DNA of 64,000 nucleotides from an uncultured Chitinophagaceae bacterium (GCA_937907395.1 CALCII010000014.1:62001-126000), one strand, 5' to 3'; counted from the stretch's first letter, positions 51,210 to 60,807 are shown. The notes: generated from the sequence alone by a model not told the origin. Made by a program: numbers and translations.

Positions 51210-51968
51210 TCAGGATGCATTCCGGATCAACCGGTTCAGTTCTTTATATTTATTATACGTGTAAACAGCTGTGCTCCATGCCAGCCAGAAGCCTTCTTTT
51301 CCGTCGAGAAACCCGAAGCGGATAATATAATTGCGGAAAAAAGTAAAGGGCGGTGATACAATCTGCTTCCACCATCCGTCTTTCTTCCCTTTGAGAAAAT
51401 ATTTTTCTGCTCCTTTCTGCGCATATTGTTTCATCTTTTCTTCATACTGTTTCACTGTTTGAAACGTATTGTGCAGAATATTTCCTTTTAATGGCTGTGT
51501 AATAACCCCCGGTTGTAAGATCAATGTTTCATGCACCGGATCACTGTTCCATGCCACCTGTTTTCTGTGAAACAAACGGATCTGCTGATCGTTCATCCAG
51601 GCTCCATAATGAATGGGCTTGCCCAGGAAAAAACTCTTGCGCCGGATGCGGTACACCACCGCCGGGTTTTCCCAGCTGAGCTGTTGCAGGGACGCTTTGA
51701 GCTGTTCGTCCAGCGCCTCATCTGCATCCAGTTGCAGGATCCAGTCGTACTTCGCTTGTTGGTTGGCGTTATTCTTGGTGATACCAAAGCCTTTCCAGTT
51801 TTCATGAATCACCCGCACACCTGCAGCTTCGGCTAATGCTTTTGTTTCATCGGTACTGCCGGTATCACACACCAATACATCATCTGTAAGCGATTGCACG
51901 CTTTGCAGACAAGCACTGAGTATGTGTGCTTCATTTTTTGCAATGATGACGACAGACAGAGGAAGCAT
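51210..51968 (-). CDS. Glycosyltransferase family 2 (LPS core-like)
   Basis: A 252-residue GT-A fold transferase similar to WaaE/KdtX-type LPS core glycosyltransferases. The start PLSVVIIAKNEAHILSACLQS and DDVLVCDTGSTDETKALAEAAGV form the nucleotide-binding half. The metal-binding LQLDADEALD (DxD) and the later RLFHRKQVAWNSDPVHETLIL are typical. It acts on the cytosolic face of the inner membrane. The last base of the upstream O-antigen-ligase-like gene overlaps its start (ATGA), suggesting coupled translation and a shared role in surface glycan assembly. Confidence 0.92.
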   Translation of the reverse strand: MLPLSVVIIAKNEAHILSACLQSVQSLTDDVLVCDTGSTDETKALAEAAGVRVIHENWKGFGITKNNANQQAKYDWILQLDADEALDEQLKASLQQLSWENPAVVYRIRRKSFFLGKPIHYGAWMNDQQIRLFHRKQVAWNSDPVHETLILQPGVITQPLKGNILHNTFQTVKQYEEKMKQYAQKGAEKYFLKGKKDGWWKQIVSPPFTFFRNYIIRFGFLDGKEGFWLAWSTAVYTYNKYKELNRLIRNAS

Positions 51969-53200
51969 CAGGATTCAATTCGGGTTTCAAGATACCACCA
52001 AAGTGTAAAGAATGTATAAACAAATACACCCAATTGATCCTCAAGGGTACTTTCGTATAGAAAAACAAGATTCATAAATAAAACCCAGCCGAGGGCCGGG
52101 GCATTCTTCCACCATTTCTTATCGGCAAACGGAAGGAATATGATCAGTGTAAATACAAATGCAGATAAAATGCCGGCACCACTGCCCATCATGAGCCATT
52201 GGTTAAGGGGAAGAAAACGATCAGCCTTTGCCACCTGGGGAGCATAATCATCATACCACAACGAAGCTTCTTCTCTTACATCGCCATAACCAACTCCCGT
52301 TATTAAATCTTTCTGCCATACATACCATCCCGAACGGATCGACAACACACGGTTGCCATCACTTTCCTGCCCGCTGAATTGTTCTTTCTGCCATAGATTT
52401 TTATCATAAAGCACATAGTGTACTCTTGCTTTGAACGTTGGCAACAAATGGTAAGCAAAAAATGGCAATGATAAAATGATGATTAACAAGAAAGCCATCT
52501 GCCATTTATATCCCGCTCTAAATCCATTCCAGATCATTGCCGGAAATACAATGCCATACAAACCAAGCAGGCCGGTTTTCACACCCATGATGTGCAGGAA
52601 TACAATGAGCCATAACATCAATGCCCGCATCAACCACAATAAGCGGCGATCGTTGATTTGCTTTTGCTGTTCAATCCACAACCAGAACAACAACGCAATC
52701 ACCACACCAATACTAAAACGGATATGATCATTCCCCGCCAATGTGGGAAGCACTTTGGAACGGAGATATAAATGATAAAATAATTTCTGCTCCTGTATAT
52801 AATGCACCATGCTCCACACACTGCCCAACACCATCAACGCCATCCACAACAATTTCATCCACAACAAATGTTTTCGTGTAAGGCCCGGTTGTACTGCAAG
52901 TGAAAAAGGCAATAATAACAAAGGGATTTTTTGCTGGCAACGAATCCACCATTCTGTGAGATCGCTGCTCCACAAACCGGATATAAAAGGAATGAGGAAT
53001 AAAAGCGTGAGCCCGGTTAAAAAGGGATTGCTGCGAAAGCGATCCCATTGTTCACGGATATTGCTGAAGAGGATTCCATTGGCACACAAGGTAATCACAC
53101 CAATGCTGAGGAAAGCACGGCTCCACAAAAACCCAATCATTGACAGCACCACCCCCGCAAAAAACAAATTGAGACGGAGGGTTTCCTTATTCAGATTCAT
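51968..53200 (-). CDS. O-antigen ligase/polymerase-like membrane protein
   Basis: A 410-residue multi-spanning inner membrane protein with about ten to twelve hydrophobic segments and one larger extracytoplasmic loop (about residues 240-330: YKWQMAF..., SGQESDGNRVLSIRSGWYVWQKDLITGVGYGD). The loop's SIRSGWYVWQ and GVGYGD are of the Wzy_C (O-antigen ligase) type. It probably attaches or polymerises surface glycan. Start ATG 53200 (MNLNKE) is preferred since the promoter box covers the alternative ATG at 53209. First gene of the six-gene operon running to lptC. Confidence 0.85.
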   Translation of the reverse strand: MNLNKETLRLNLFFAGVVLSMIGFLWSRAFLSIGVITLCANGILFSNIREQWDRFRSNPFLTGLTLLFLIPFISGLWSSDLTEWWIRCQQKIPLLLLPFSLAVQPGLTRKHLLWMKLLWMALMVLGSVWSMVHYIQEQKLFYHLYLRSKVLPTLAGNDHIRFSIGVVIALLFWLWIEQQKQINDRRLLWLMRALMLWLIVFLHIMGVKTGLLGLYGIVFPAMIWNGFRAGYKWQMAFLLIIILSLPFFAYHLLPTFKARVHYVLYDKNLWQKEQFSGQESDGNRVLSIRSGWYVWQKDLITGVGYGDVREEASLWYDDYAPQVAKADRFLPLNQWLMMGSGAGILSAFVFTLIIFLPFADKKWWKNAPALGWVLFMNLVFLYESTLEDQLGVFVYTFFTLWWYLETRIES

Positions 53201-53206
53201 AAACCC

Positions 53207-53214
53207 CAAACCTA
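53207..53214 (-). promoter_or_regulatory. Promoter -7 box for envelope operon
   Basis: Exact TAGGTTTG on the minus strand, 6 nt before the ATG at 53200, divergent from the meaB box. Confidence 0.62.
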
Positions 53215-53258
53215 CATTCTTTCTGCGTAGTGAAAAAACATATTTGAATCTTTTACAG

Positions 53259-53266
53259 TAGGTTTG
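53259..53266 (+). promoter_or_regulatory. Promoter -7 box for meaB
   Basis: Exact TAGGTTTG, only 4 nt before the meaB ATG at 53271; identical in sequence to the divergent operon box at 53207-53214. Confidence 0.58.
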
Positions 53267-53270
53267 TTGT

Positions 53271-54167
53271 ATGTGGCCAACACTAACAAACGATCTTCAA
53301 CAAGGCGCTGTCAAAAGCCTGGCTCGTTGTATTTCATTGGTTGAAAATGAAGTGGAAGGCTATGAACTTTTCTTACAAACACTTCCGGCAACTACTGTTC
53401 CTGTGATTGGGATTACTGGTCCGCCCGGTGCCGGAAAAAGTACACTGGTGGATTCATTGATTGAAGCAATGGTAACCGAAGGAAAAAAAGTAGCCGTGCT
53501 TTGTGTGGACCCTTCTTCTCCCTTCAATCTTGGTGCTTTGCTGGGCGATCGCATACGCATGAGCAACTGGTACAATCATCCGCAGGTGTTCATACGATCG
53601 CTGGCAACAAGAGGATCGTTGGGCGGATTACATCCGAAAATTTTAGAGATCACCGATGTATGTAAAGCAGCAGGCTTTGATTATGTGATTGTGGAAACAG
53701 TAGGTGTGGGACAAAGTGAAATTGAAATCACAGGTCTTGCCGATGCTACGGTTGTTGTGCTGGTTCCGGAAGCAGGTGATGAAGTGCAAACGATGAAAGC
53801 AGGGTTAATGGAGATTGCTGATTTGTTTGTAATAAACAAAGCCGACCGGCCCGATGCGGATATGTTTGTAAAAAACCTGCGATTGATGCTGGCTCCTTCT
53901 TTTGGTGCCAATAAAAAAGAAGTGCCCATTGTAAAAACAGTAGCCCTGCATAAAGAAGGCACAACTGAGTTATGGAAAAAAATTGAAGAGCATCTGCAAT
54001 CGGCCCACTTCAACCAACGGAAAAGCTGGTTGCTGGCAGAAAAAGCCTACCAACTGATACAGAAAAAAAGAATGAGTGATATTGATAAAGCCGCACTGAA
54101 GGAACAGATCGCAACACAAAGCAGCAATGGCAATTTTAACCTGTATAAATTTGTTTCACGTTATTAA
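53271..54167 (+). CDS. meaB: Methylmalonyl-CoA mutase-associated GTPase MeaB
   Basis: A 298-residue G3E-type P-loop GTPase (formerly ArgK) that guards and reloads the B12 cofactor of methylmalonyl-CoA mutase. The Walker A motif GPPGAGKSTL lies at residues 50-59, CVDPSSPFNLGALLGDRIRM at about 82-101, FDYVIVETVGVGQSEIEI (switch) and LFVINKADRPDAD (NKxD) follow. No mutase gene is in the window. The promoter box ends 4 nt before the ATG, so the mRNA may be leaderless. Length is close to the family standard of about 300-330. Confidence 0.94.
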   Translation: MWPTLTNDLQQGAVKSLARCISLVENEVEGYELFLQTLPATTVPVIGITGPPGAGKSTLVDSLIEAMVTEGKKVAVLCVDPSSPFNLGALLGDRIRMSNWYNHPQVFIRSLATRGSLGGLHPKILEITDVCKAAGFDYVIVETVGVGQSEIEITGLADATVVVLVPEAGDEVQTMKAGLMEIADLFVINKADRPDADMFVKNLRLMLAPSFGANKKEVPIVKTVALHKEGTTELWKKIEEHLQSAHFNQRKSWLLAEKAYQLIQKKRMSDIDKAALKEQIATQSSNGNFNLYKFVSRY

Positions 54168-54179
54168 TTCCAATCATAT

Positions 54180-56591
54180 TTACTCTTCACAACCAATCGG
54201 TGCTCCGGGAGGAATTTCCCGGTGAAGCATGGTTGGTTTTGCGTCCTTCGGAGTTTTCATACGTTCTAGTGCCAGTTGCAAATGCCCGGTATAGGTTGTG
54301 TTGGTTGATGTTTTCAACTGTTGTTCAATAAATTTCTTAAGCTCGTCTAACTGGCGCAGCACAATTCCACGCACTACAAATGAATTGTTTTCATCCACAG
54401 ATGCTGCCAGCAAATAAGTAAGCAATACCTGTTCTGTTTGTACTTGTATCAATCCTTCTGCTTTGTCACGCCGTGGTGCTTTCCATGTTTGATCGATCAC
54501 GTACTGGATCATTTCATTCAAACCCAGTCCGCCTTGTTGTTCGTATTGCAACAAACGTGACAACCGTTCACTGTTGAATAAAAATGAAAATGCAAAATCA
54601 GCCGCCGTTTCTGCGGGAGCGAATTGATCAAACGCTAACCCTGTACGTTTGCGGAACAACTCTCTGGAAAATTCATAACCCGCCGGACGGGGAGGAATCA
54701 AAGCCGCAATGCGATCCGGTATTTGTAATGTTTTAGGATCAAGAGGAAGCATCACTGCCTGTAATGCATTCATTTGTTCCTGCTTACTTACAGAGCGTGT
54801 GATAATTTGTCCGTCGTTACGCAATGCATAACTGTAATACATACCGCCCACAATTTTAGTTACTGCCTCCAATTGATACCGGTGGTAAAAATAAAGCGGC
54901 ACTAATGCGTCTTCGAGCAGGGCCATGGGCATACCCGGACGAATATTATTTTCTCCAAACTGCTGCATGGCTTTGGCACGTACTTTCAAAACTTCCTTCA
55001 TCTCCTCAACAGCATTGGAACCATTGTCCCACAGGTGTGCCTGTGGATGCAAACCTCCCGGCGCCCTTGCATCTCTGTCGCTGATGAATTGCAGTCCTTT
55101 CTTTGTTGCACTGGTAAGAATTTCATTCAATGCCCGTTCTTCCACCACCACAGGAGAAAAATCCTGGTAACCCCATGTGATGGCTACTTTATCCCACTCA
55201 CCTATTTTATCATCATATACCTGTGAATAATCCAACTGTCCTCTCGATGTAAGACGTATATACGGATGCGGATAATCCATCACACTGGCACGGTTGTTTA
55301 CACTGCTTGCATAATTGTGCATGAGGCCTAAGGTATGCCCCACTTCATGTGCTGCTAATTGTTTCAACCTGGCTAATGCTGCTTTGAGCATAGGATCATT
55401 GGCAGGTATACCATTGGCAAAAGGTGAAAGCAAGGCGGAGAAAATGAGATAATCCTGGCGTACACGCAAGGAACCAAGTGTAACCTGTCCTTTAATAATT
55501 TCTCCCGTACGGGGATCCACAACCGAAGCGCCATAACTCCATCCACGGGTGGAACGGTGTACCCAGTTGATCATATTATAACGGATATCCATAGGGTCGG
55601 CAGAGTCAGGCAATATTTTTACCTGGAATGCATTTTTATAGCCCGCTGCCTCAAAAGCCTGGTTCCACCAGGAAGCTCCTTCGAGCAAAGCAGAGCGAAT
55701 GGGTTCCGGTGTACCATTATCAAGATAATAGATGATCGGTTTTACCGGTTCACTTACTGCCGCATTAGGTTCTTTCTTTTGCAGGCGATGACGAACGATA
55801 TAAAATTTTTCAATAGGTTCATTTACTGGTGTTGCATAGTCATAAAATGAAACGGGAATGAAACTGCTGCGTGGATCAAAAATTCGGGGCATGTAATTAT
55901 TATCTGGCAGTTGCACAAAAGAATGATGGATGCGCACAGTAATGGCTTCTGTTGAAGGAAGTACGGGACGCAGATAAGGCCCTGTTTCACCATCATTACT
56001 TACATAAGTAACCGTTGCTTCCAGTTCACTGTTAAGCGGAAAATTTTTTGTGCGGAGCAGGTACATAGCCGATCTTGTTTTATCCGGCTGATAGTTTCCC
56101 TGTTTCATCTTGCGCAATGTATTGCTCACCTTCATGGCATCACGCAATAAAAAGTCTGTCGCATCCACCAACACTTTTCCATTCGATTCTGCTTCCACTG
56201 TGAATCCCCAGATGGTCGATTGTGCGAAGGATTGTTCAACGGCCTGTTGCTCGGCTTTATCCGTTGTTACTGCTCGATAGGCATAATTGGGTTGAACGAG
56301 TAGTAATTTTCGTCCCACTTTCTGAAACTTCACCACCCGGTCTTCGCCCAGCAATCCACGATCGAGACCAATATCATTAGAGCCAATTCCGGCCGGTAAT
56401 GAAACCACATACAGAATTTCTGTTTCCAGTTTATCTACTTCCAGCCATAGTTTACCGGCATTTTCATCCCAATAAAAATTGAAAAAACCTTCATATCGTT
56501 TCAGGTCTTTTGTTTTCTCCTCAATGGACGGGAGTTTTTGCGCAGCCACAAAAATTGGAAACGCTGATAACAGCAACAGAATTATTCTCAT
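54180..56591 (-). CDS. Zinc-dependent metalloprotease, DUF5117/DUF4953 type
   Basis: An 803-residue exported protease, paralogue of the one at 10613-13210. Signal peptide about 1-17 (ending VAAQ). DUF5118/5117-like regions precede the catalytic part; residues 415-425 form the zinc site HEVGHTLGLMH (His415, Glu416, His419, His425), followed by SVMDYPHPYI. The sequence DIRYNMINWVHRSTRGWSYGASVVDPRTGEI matches the paralogue's DIRYNVIRWV segment. No type IX sorting tail is visible, but the extreme C-terminus REIPPGAPIGCEE is unusual. Convergent with meaB, with only 12 nt between the stops and no clear terminator. Confidence 0.9.
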   Translation of the reverse strand: MRIILLLLSAFPIFVAAQKLPSIEEKTKDLKRYEGFFNFYWDENAGKLWLEVDKLETEILYVVSLPAGIGSNDIGLDRGLLGEDRVVKFQKVGRKLLLVQPNYAYRAVTTDKAEQQAVEQSFAQSTIWGFTVEAESNGKVLVDATDFLLRDAMKVSNTLRKMKQGNYQPDKTRSAMYLLRTKNFPLNSELEATVTYVSNDGETGPYLRPVLPSTEAITVRIHHSFVQLPDNNYMPRIFDPRSSFIPVSFYDYATPVNEPIEKFYIVRHRLQKKEPNAAVSEPVKPIIYYLDNGTPEPIRSALLEGASWWNQAFEAAGYKNAFQVKILPDSADPMDIRYNMINWVHRSTRGWSYGASVVDPRTGEIIKGQVTLGSLRVRQDYLIFSALLSPFANGIPANDPMLKAALARLKQLAAHEVGHTLGLMHNYASSVNNRASVMDYPHPYIRLTSRGQLDYSQVYDDKIGEWDKVAITWGYQDFSPVVVEERALNEILTSATKKGLQFISDRDARAPGGLHPQAHLWDNGSNAVEEMKEVLKVRAKAMQQFGENNIRPGMPMALLEDALVPLYFYHRYQLEAVTKIVGGMYYSYALRNDGQIITRSVSKQEQMNALQAVMLPLDPKTLQIPDRIAALIPPRPAGYEFSRELFRKRTGLAFDQFAPAETAADFAFSFLFNSERLSRLLQYEQQGGLGLNEMIQYVIDQTWKAPRRDKAEGLIQVQTEQVLLTYLLAASVDENNSFVVRGIVLRQLDELKKFIEQQLKTSTNTTYTGHLQLALERMKTPKDAKPTMLHREIPPGAPIGCEE

Positions 56592-56659
56592 ATGCAGTGG
56601 TTAAAGCATACAAGTTAATAAAAGGAATTATTGAGAAACAAAAAGATGGATAAACGGAA

Positions 56660-56887
56660 TCAGGATTCGCTGTCTTTCTGGCCTTTCCACCAGCGCCAGC
56701 CAACAAAACCAATGATAGCAAAGGGAGCAGCCATAAGATAGATGATAGCAGTATTTAACGCAGCAGCAGGTTTTTCTCCCAACTGTGATGCCGTTTTGGT
56801 ACAAATGGAGCATTGTGCCATGGATGGACTGCTGATAACCAGGAACAGCAACAAAAACAGGAAGGATATAATTGCCAGACGCTTCAT
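56660..56887 (-). CDS. Small exported CxxC membrane protein
   Basis: A 75-residue protein: signal peptide about 1-24 (ending PSMAQ), then CSICTKTASQLGEKPAAALNTAI with a CxxC motif immediately after the cleavage site, then one membrane helix (about residues 45-66) and a charged tail RWWKGQKDSES. No named family is recognised. The CxxC facing the periplasm could bind metal or take part in redox chemistry. A longer reading from 56918 exists in another frame and is not supported. Confidence 0.72.
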   Translation of the reverse strand: MKRLAIISFLFLLLFLVISSPSMAQCSICTKTASQLGEKPAAALNTAIIYLMAAPFAIIGFVGWRWWKGQKDSES

Positions 56888-56995
56888 ACGTGAGTAGCAA
56901 AATTAAAGAAAGATACACTACAAGGAAGCCATTTGTTTAACCGGTATTGCATTTTAGACGTATTTGCTGCAATTTTAACACACAAAACAAATCTC

Positions 56996-57466
56996 ATGCA
57001 ATCAAAAGCTGCCACCGTAGATGCTTACCTGGCCGAGTTACCGGAAGAAAGACAAAAAGCACTTTCAAAGCTGCGAAAATTGATTAAGAAAAACCTGCCG
57101 AAAGGTTTTAAAGAACAAATGAGTTATGGAATGATGGGCTATGTAGTACCGCACAGTAAATATCCTGCGGGTTATCATTGCAAACCGGAAGATCCTTTAC
57201 CTTTTCTGAATGTGGCTTCACAGAAAAATTTTATCTCCATTTATCATATGGGATTGTATGGCAGCCCTGAACTCATGAAATGGTTTACTACTGCTCATGC
57301 AAAAGCATCACCAAAAAAATTAGATATGGGTAAAAGTTGTATTCGATACAAAAATCCTGATGATATTCCTTATGAACTCATTGGTGAACTGGTGTCGAAG
57401 ATTACCCCCGATCAATGGATACAGGCTTATGAAGCCGCCTTTAAAAACAACCGGAAGAATAAATAA
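56996..57466 (+). CDS. DUF1801 domain protein
   Basis: A 156-residue cytosolic protein of the DUF1801/YdhG-like family. The core is VDAYLAELPEERQKALSKLRKLIKKNLP, GFKEQMSYGMMGYVVPHSKYPAG, FLNVASQKNFISIYHMGLYG and KLDMGKSCIRYKNPDDIPYELIGELV. The fold is an iron-chaperone/frataxin-like (YdhG) one, but function is unknown. ATG at 56996 is chosen over 56933, which would add a hydrophobic stretch absent from the family. Confidence 0.88.
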   Translation: MQSKAATVDAYLAELPEERQKALSKLRKLIKKNLPKGFKEQMSYGMMGYVVPHSKYPAGYHCKPEDPLPFLNVASQKNFISIYHMGLYGSPELMKWFTTAHAKASPKKLDMGKSCIRYKNPDDIPYELIGELVSKITPDQWIQAYEAAFKNNRKNK

Positions 57467-57507
57467 CCAACGCAATATTTTTACAACTCACATTCAAAAA
57501 CGATCAT

Positions 57508-60500
57508 ATGAACAAGCTTGCTTTATGGAGTATGGTTACGTTGATATCAATATCAACCTTTGCACAGAAGAAACCAGCTGCCACAACATCCCGGGAAGAA
57601 CAAAAAGAGCTCTTCAATTCTTCCTTATTTAACGGATTACAATTTCGAAGTGTTGGTCCGTCCATTACATCGGGCCGTGTAGTGGACATCGCTGTAAATC
57701 CCAATAACACCAGCGAGTATTATGTAGCAGCAGCGGCCGGTGGTGTTTGGAAAACAACCAATGCGGGTATCACTTATACTTCTGTTTTTGATAATGAAGG
57801 ATCTTATTCTATTGGATGCATCAGCATTGATCCAACAAATACAAATGTAGTTTGGGTGGGTAGCGGTGAAAACAACAACCAGCGCAGTGTTGCTTATGGC
57901 GATGGTTTGTATAAGAGTGAAGACGGAGGCAAAAGCTGGAAAAACGTTGGCCTGAAAAATTCTGAACATATCGGACGCATTGCGATTGATCCCACCAACA
58001 GTGATATTGTGTATGTAGCAGCCTACGGGCCGTTGTGGAACAGCGGTGGCGATCGTGGAATTTATAAGACAACCGATGGCGGTAAAACATGGAAACAAGT
58101 ATTGTTTGTAAGTGAACATACCGGTTTCAATGAAGTGATGGTGGATCCCAATCATCCCAATATTGTATATGCGGCTGCACATCAGCGCCAGCGGAAAATA
58201 TTTACTTACATTGGCGGCGGACCGGAAAGTGCCTTATATAAAAGTGTGGATGGCGGGGCCACCTGGACAAAGATGATGAATGGATTACCTGGTGGCGACC
58301 TGGGGCGCATTGGACTGAATTACTCTCCTGTAAATCCGGATGTGTTATTCTGTGTGGTGGAAGCGAATGAAGGAAAAGGCGGTGTTTTTAAAAGCACCGA
58401 CCGTGGCGCCAGCTGGGAAAAACAGGGAGGCTACACTACCAGCGGCAATTATTATCAAAAGATCTATTGCGATCCCAAAGACATCAATAAAGTATTTGTG
58501 ATCAACACCTACTTTGGTGTAAGTAAAGATGGTGGTAAAACCTTTTCCATCTTAGGTGAAAAAAATAAGCATATCGATAACCATGTGATCTGGATCAATC
58601 CGAAAAATACCAATCACTACCTGGTGGGCTGCGATGGCGGCGTATATGAAAGTTATGACGGCGGCGAAAACTGGAACTTCAAAGCCAATCTTCCGGTTAC
58701 ACAGTTTTACAAAGTAGCTACAGACAATAGTTTTCCGTTTTATCATATACACGGTGGCACACAGGATAATTTTAGTTTAGGCGGACCATCACGTACACTC
58801 AGCAGCAATGGTATTTTCAACTCTGACTGGTACTTCACCAGCCTGGGAGATGGTTTTGAAAGTCAGGTGGATCAAAGCAATGGAGATATCGTTTATGCAC
58901 AGGCGCAGTATGGTGCATTAACGAGGTACGATAAAAAGAGTGGTGAATTTTTATTCATACAGGCACAGGAACCCAAAGGTGCGCCAGCCTACCGTTGGAA
59001 CTGGGATGCGCCACTTGTGATTTCGCAGTTTGATAATAAACGAATTTATCACGCCGCCAACAAGGTATTACGCAGCGACGACAGAGGAAACACCTGGAAA
59101 GAAATCAGCGGTGATTTATCCCGTCAGCTTGATCGTAACAAATTGCCGGTGATGGGAAAAGTGTGGAGCGTTGATGCAATTGCCAAAAATCAATCTACCG
59201 ATATCTATGGCCAAATAACAGCCTTAACTGAAAGTAAGTTTGATGAAAATATATTGTATGCCGGCACCGATGATGGATTGATTCATGTTACTACCGATGG
59301 CGGAAAAAACTGGATGAAGATTGACAATATTCCCGGTGTGCCGGAGCGCAGCTATGTGAACCAGATCATCACATCCCAGCATGATAAGAATACGGCTTAT
59401 GTAACATTCAACAATCACCGCAACGGAGATTTTAAACCTTATGTATTTAAAACAACAGACGGTGGTAAAACATGGAAAGCAATTCAGAATAATCTTCCTG
59501 AAAAAGGAAGCACCTATTCAATAGCAGAAGACCATGTAAACAAAAACCTCTTATTCGTTGGTACAGAATACGGGGTGTTTGTAACAGTAGATGGTGGAGA
59601 CAAATGGATTCAGCTGAAAGGCGGCTTGCCTACCATTGCAGTACGTGACCTGGAAATTCAGAAGCGTGAAAACGATTTAGTCATTGCAACATTTGGACGT
59701 GGTTTTTATGTGCTGGATGATTATACTCCACTCCGTTTCATCACGAAAGAAGATGTAAATAAACCAGCAGTGATTTTCCCTGTAAAAGACGCATTAATGT
59801 ATGTACAATCTGTTCCTTTGGGTGTACGTGGCAAGGGATTCCAGGGCGAAAGTTTCTTTACTACTCCCAATCCGAAAGTGGGCGCTGTATTTACCTACTA
59901 CCTCAAGGACAATATTCAAACAATCAAACAAAAAAGAAGGGCTGCCGAGCAAGAAAAAATGAAGAACAAAGAAACAGTAACGTATCCGCCAGCAGATTCT
60001 TTACGGCTGGAAGACGATCAACCTGCTCCTCACCTGTTGTTCACCGTTAGTGATGAAAACGGCAATGTTATCAGAAGAATTAAAACAGCAGCCCAGCAAG
60101 GATTGCATCGCATTGTATGGGATTTCCGTACGGCACCATTTGGCCCTGTTGATTTTACCCCTTTTGATGAGTCGTTTGCATTCAGCAGTCCAGACCAGGG
60201 CTATATGGCATTGCCCGGCACCTATAAAGTTTCATTAAGCAAATTTGAAGATGGTGTTTACACCGAGCTGGTGGCGCCTCAATCATTCAAGGCAGTAACA
60301 TTAAACAACGCAACATTGCCTGCAACCGATAAAAAAGCACTGGATCTGTTTTGCAAAAAAGTTGGTGAGCTGAGCAGGGTAATTCAGGCAGCAGATCAAT
60401 ACAGAAGCGAATTGGTTAACAAGCTTCGGTACATGAAACAAGCGGCATTAGATGCACCTGCACAATCAACCGCTATTTCAACTTCTATCCGTGAGCTGGA

Positions 60501-60804
60501 ACTACGTTTGAATACCGTTAACCGTTTGTTGAATGGAGATGCCAGCCTGGCAAGAAGAGAATTTGAAATTGCTCCCTCCATCAGCAGCCGTTTGTTTTAC
60601 ATAACGAGTGCATTGTGGAACTCCACAGCTGCACCTACCAACACACAAATCAGTTCGTATGAAATTGCGGCAGCAGAGTTTACTCCAGTTTACAATGAAC
60701 TCAAAGCCATTTCAGTTGAAATCAAAAAGCTGGAAGATATGTTAGAGAAAAACGGAGCACCTTATACGCCGGGCCGTTTGCCGGAATGGAAAGGGGATAA
60801 ATAA
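57508..60804 (+). CDS. Exported Asp-box (BNR/sortilin-like) beta-propeller protein
   Basis: A 1098-residue secreted protein widely annotated in Bacteroidota as a glycosyl-hydrolase-like or WD40/YVTN/BNR protein. Signal peptide about 1-20 (ending STFAQ). About ten Asp-box motifs S/T-x-D-x-G-x-T-W can be seen between residues 130 and 730 (for example KSEDGGKSW, KTTDGGKTW twice, KSVDGGATW, ESYDGGENW, RSDDRGNTW, TTDGGKNW, TVDGGDKW), fitting two propellers of the sortilin/Vps10 kind. The remaining 350 residues include a helical C-terminal region. No glycosidase catalytic residues are assigned, so enzyme activity is doubtful. A palindromic terminator follows. Confidence 0.88.
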   Translation: MNKLALWSMVTLISISTFAQKKPAATTSREEQKELFNSSLFNGLQFRSVGPSITSGRVVDIAVNPNNTSEYYVAAAAGGVWKTTNAGITYTSVFDNEGSYSIGCISIDPTNTNVVWVGSGENNNQRSVAYGDGLYKSEDGGKSWKNVGLKNSEHIGRIAIDPTNSDIVYVAAYGPLWNSGGDRGIYKTTDGGKTWKQVLFVSEHTGFNEVMVDPNHPNIVYAAAHQRQRKIFTYIGGGPESALYKSVDGGATWTKMMNGLPGGDLGRIGLNYSPVNPDVLFCVVEANEGKGGVFKSTDRGASWEKQGGYTTSGNYYQKIYCDPKDINKVFVINTYFGVSKDGGKTFSILGEKNKHIDNHVIWINPKNTNHYLVGCDGGVYESYDGGENWNFKANLPVTQFYKVATDNSFPFYHIHGGTQDNFSLGGPSRTLSSNGIFNSDWYFTSLGDGFESQVDQSNGDIVYAQAQYGALTRYDKKSGEFLFIQAQEPKGAPAYRWNWDAPLVISQFDNKRIYHAANKVLRSDDRGNTWKEISGDLSRQLDRNKLPVMGKVWSVDAIAKNQSTDIYGQITALTESKFDENILYAGTDDGLIHVTTDGGKNWMKIDNIPGVPERSYVNQIITSQHDKNTAYVTFNNHRNGDFKPYVFKTTDGGKTWKAIQNNLPEKGSTYSIAEDHVNKNLLFVGTEYGVFVTVDGGDKWIQLKGGLPTIAVRDLEIQKRENDLVIATFGRGFYVLDDYTPLRFITKEDVNKPAVIFPVKDALMYVQSVPLGVRGKGFQGESFFTTPNPKVGAVFTYYLKDNIQTIKQKRRAAEQEKMKNKETVTYPPADSLRLEDDQPAPHLLFTVSDENGNVIRRIKTAAQQGLHRIVWDFRTAPFGPVDFTPFDESFAFSSPDQGYMALPGTYKVSLSKFEDGVYTELVAPQSFKAVTLNNATLPATDKKALDLFCKKVGELSRVIQAADQYRSELVNKLRYMKQAALDAPAQSTAISTSIRELELRLNTVNRLLNGDASLARREFEIAPSISSRLFYITSALWNSTAAPTNTQISSYEIAAAEFTPVYNELKAISVEIKKLEDMLEKNGAPYTPGRLPEWKGDK

Positions 60805-60807
60805 AAT

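Noticed and set aside
57508..60804. Glycosidase or sialidase assignment for the Asp-box protein
   Set aside because: Asp boxes are structural; I could not find a sialidase Arg triad or other catalytic set, so only the propeller architecture is claimed.
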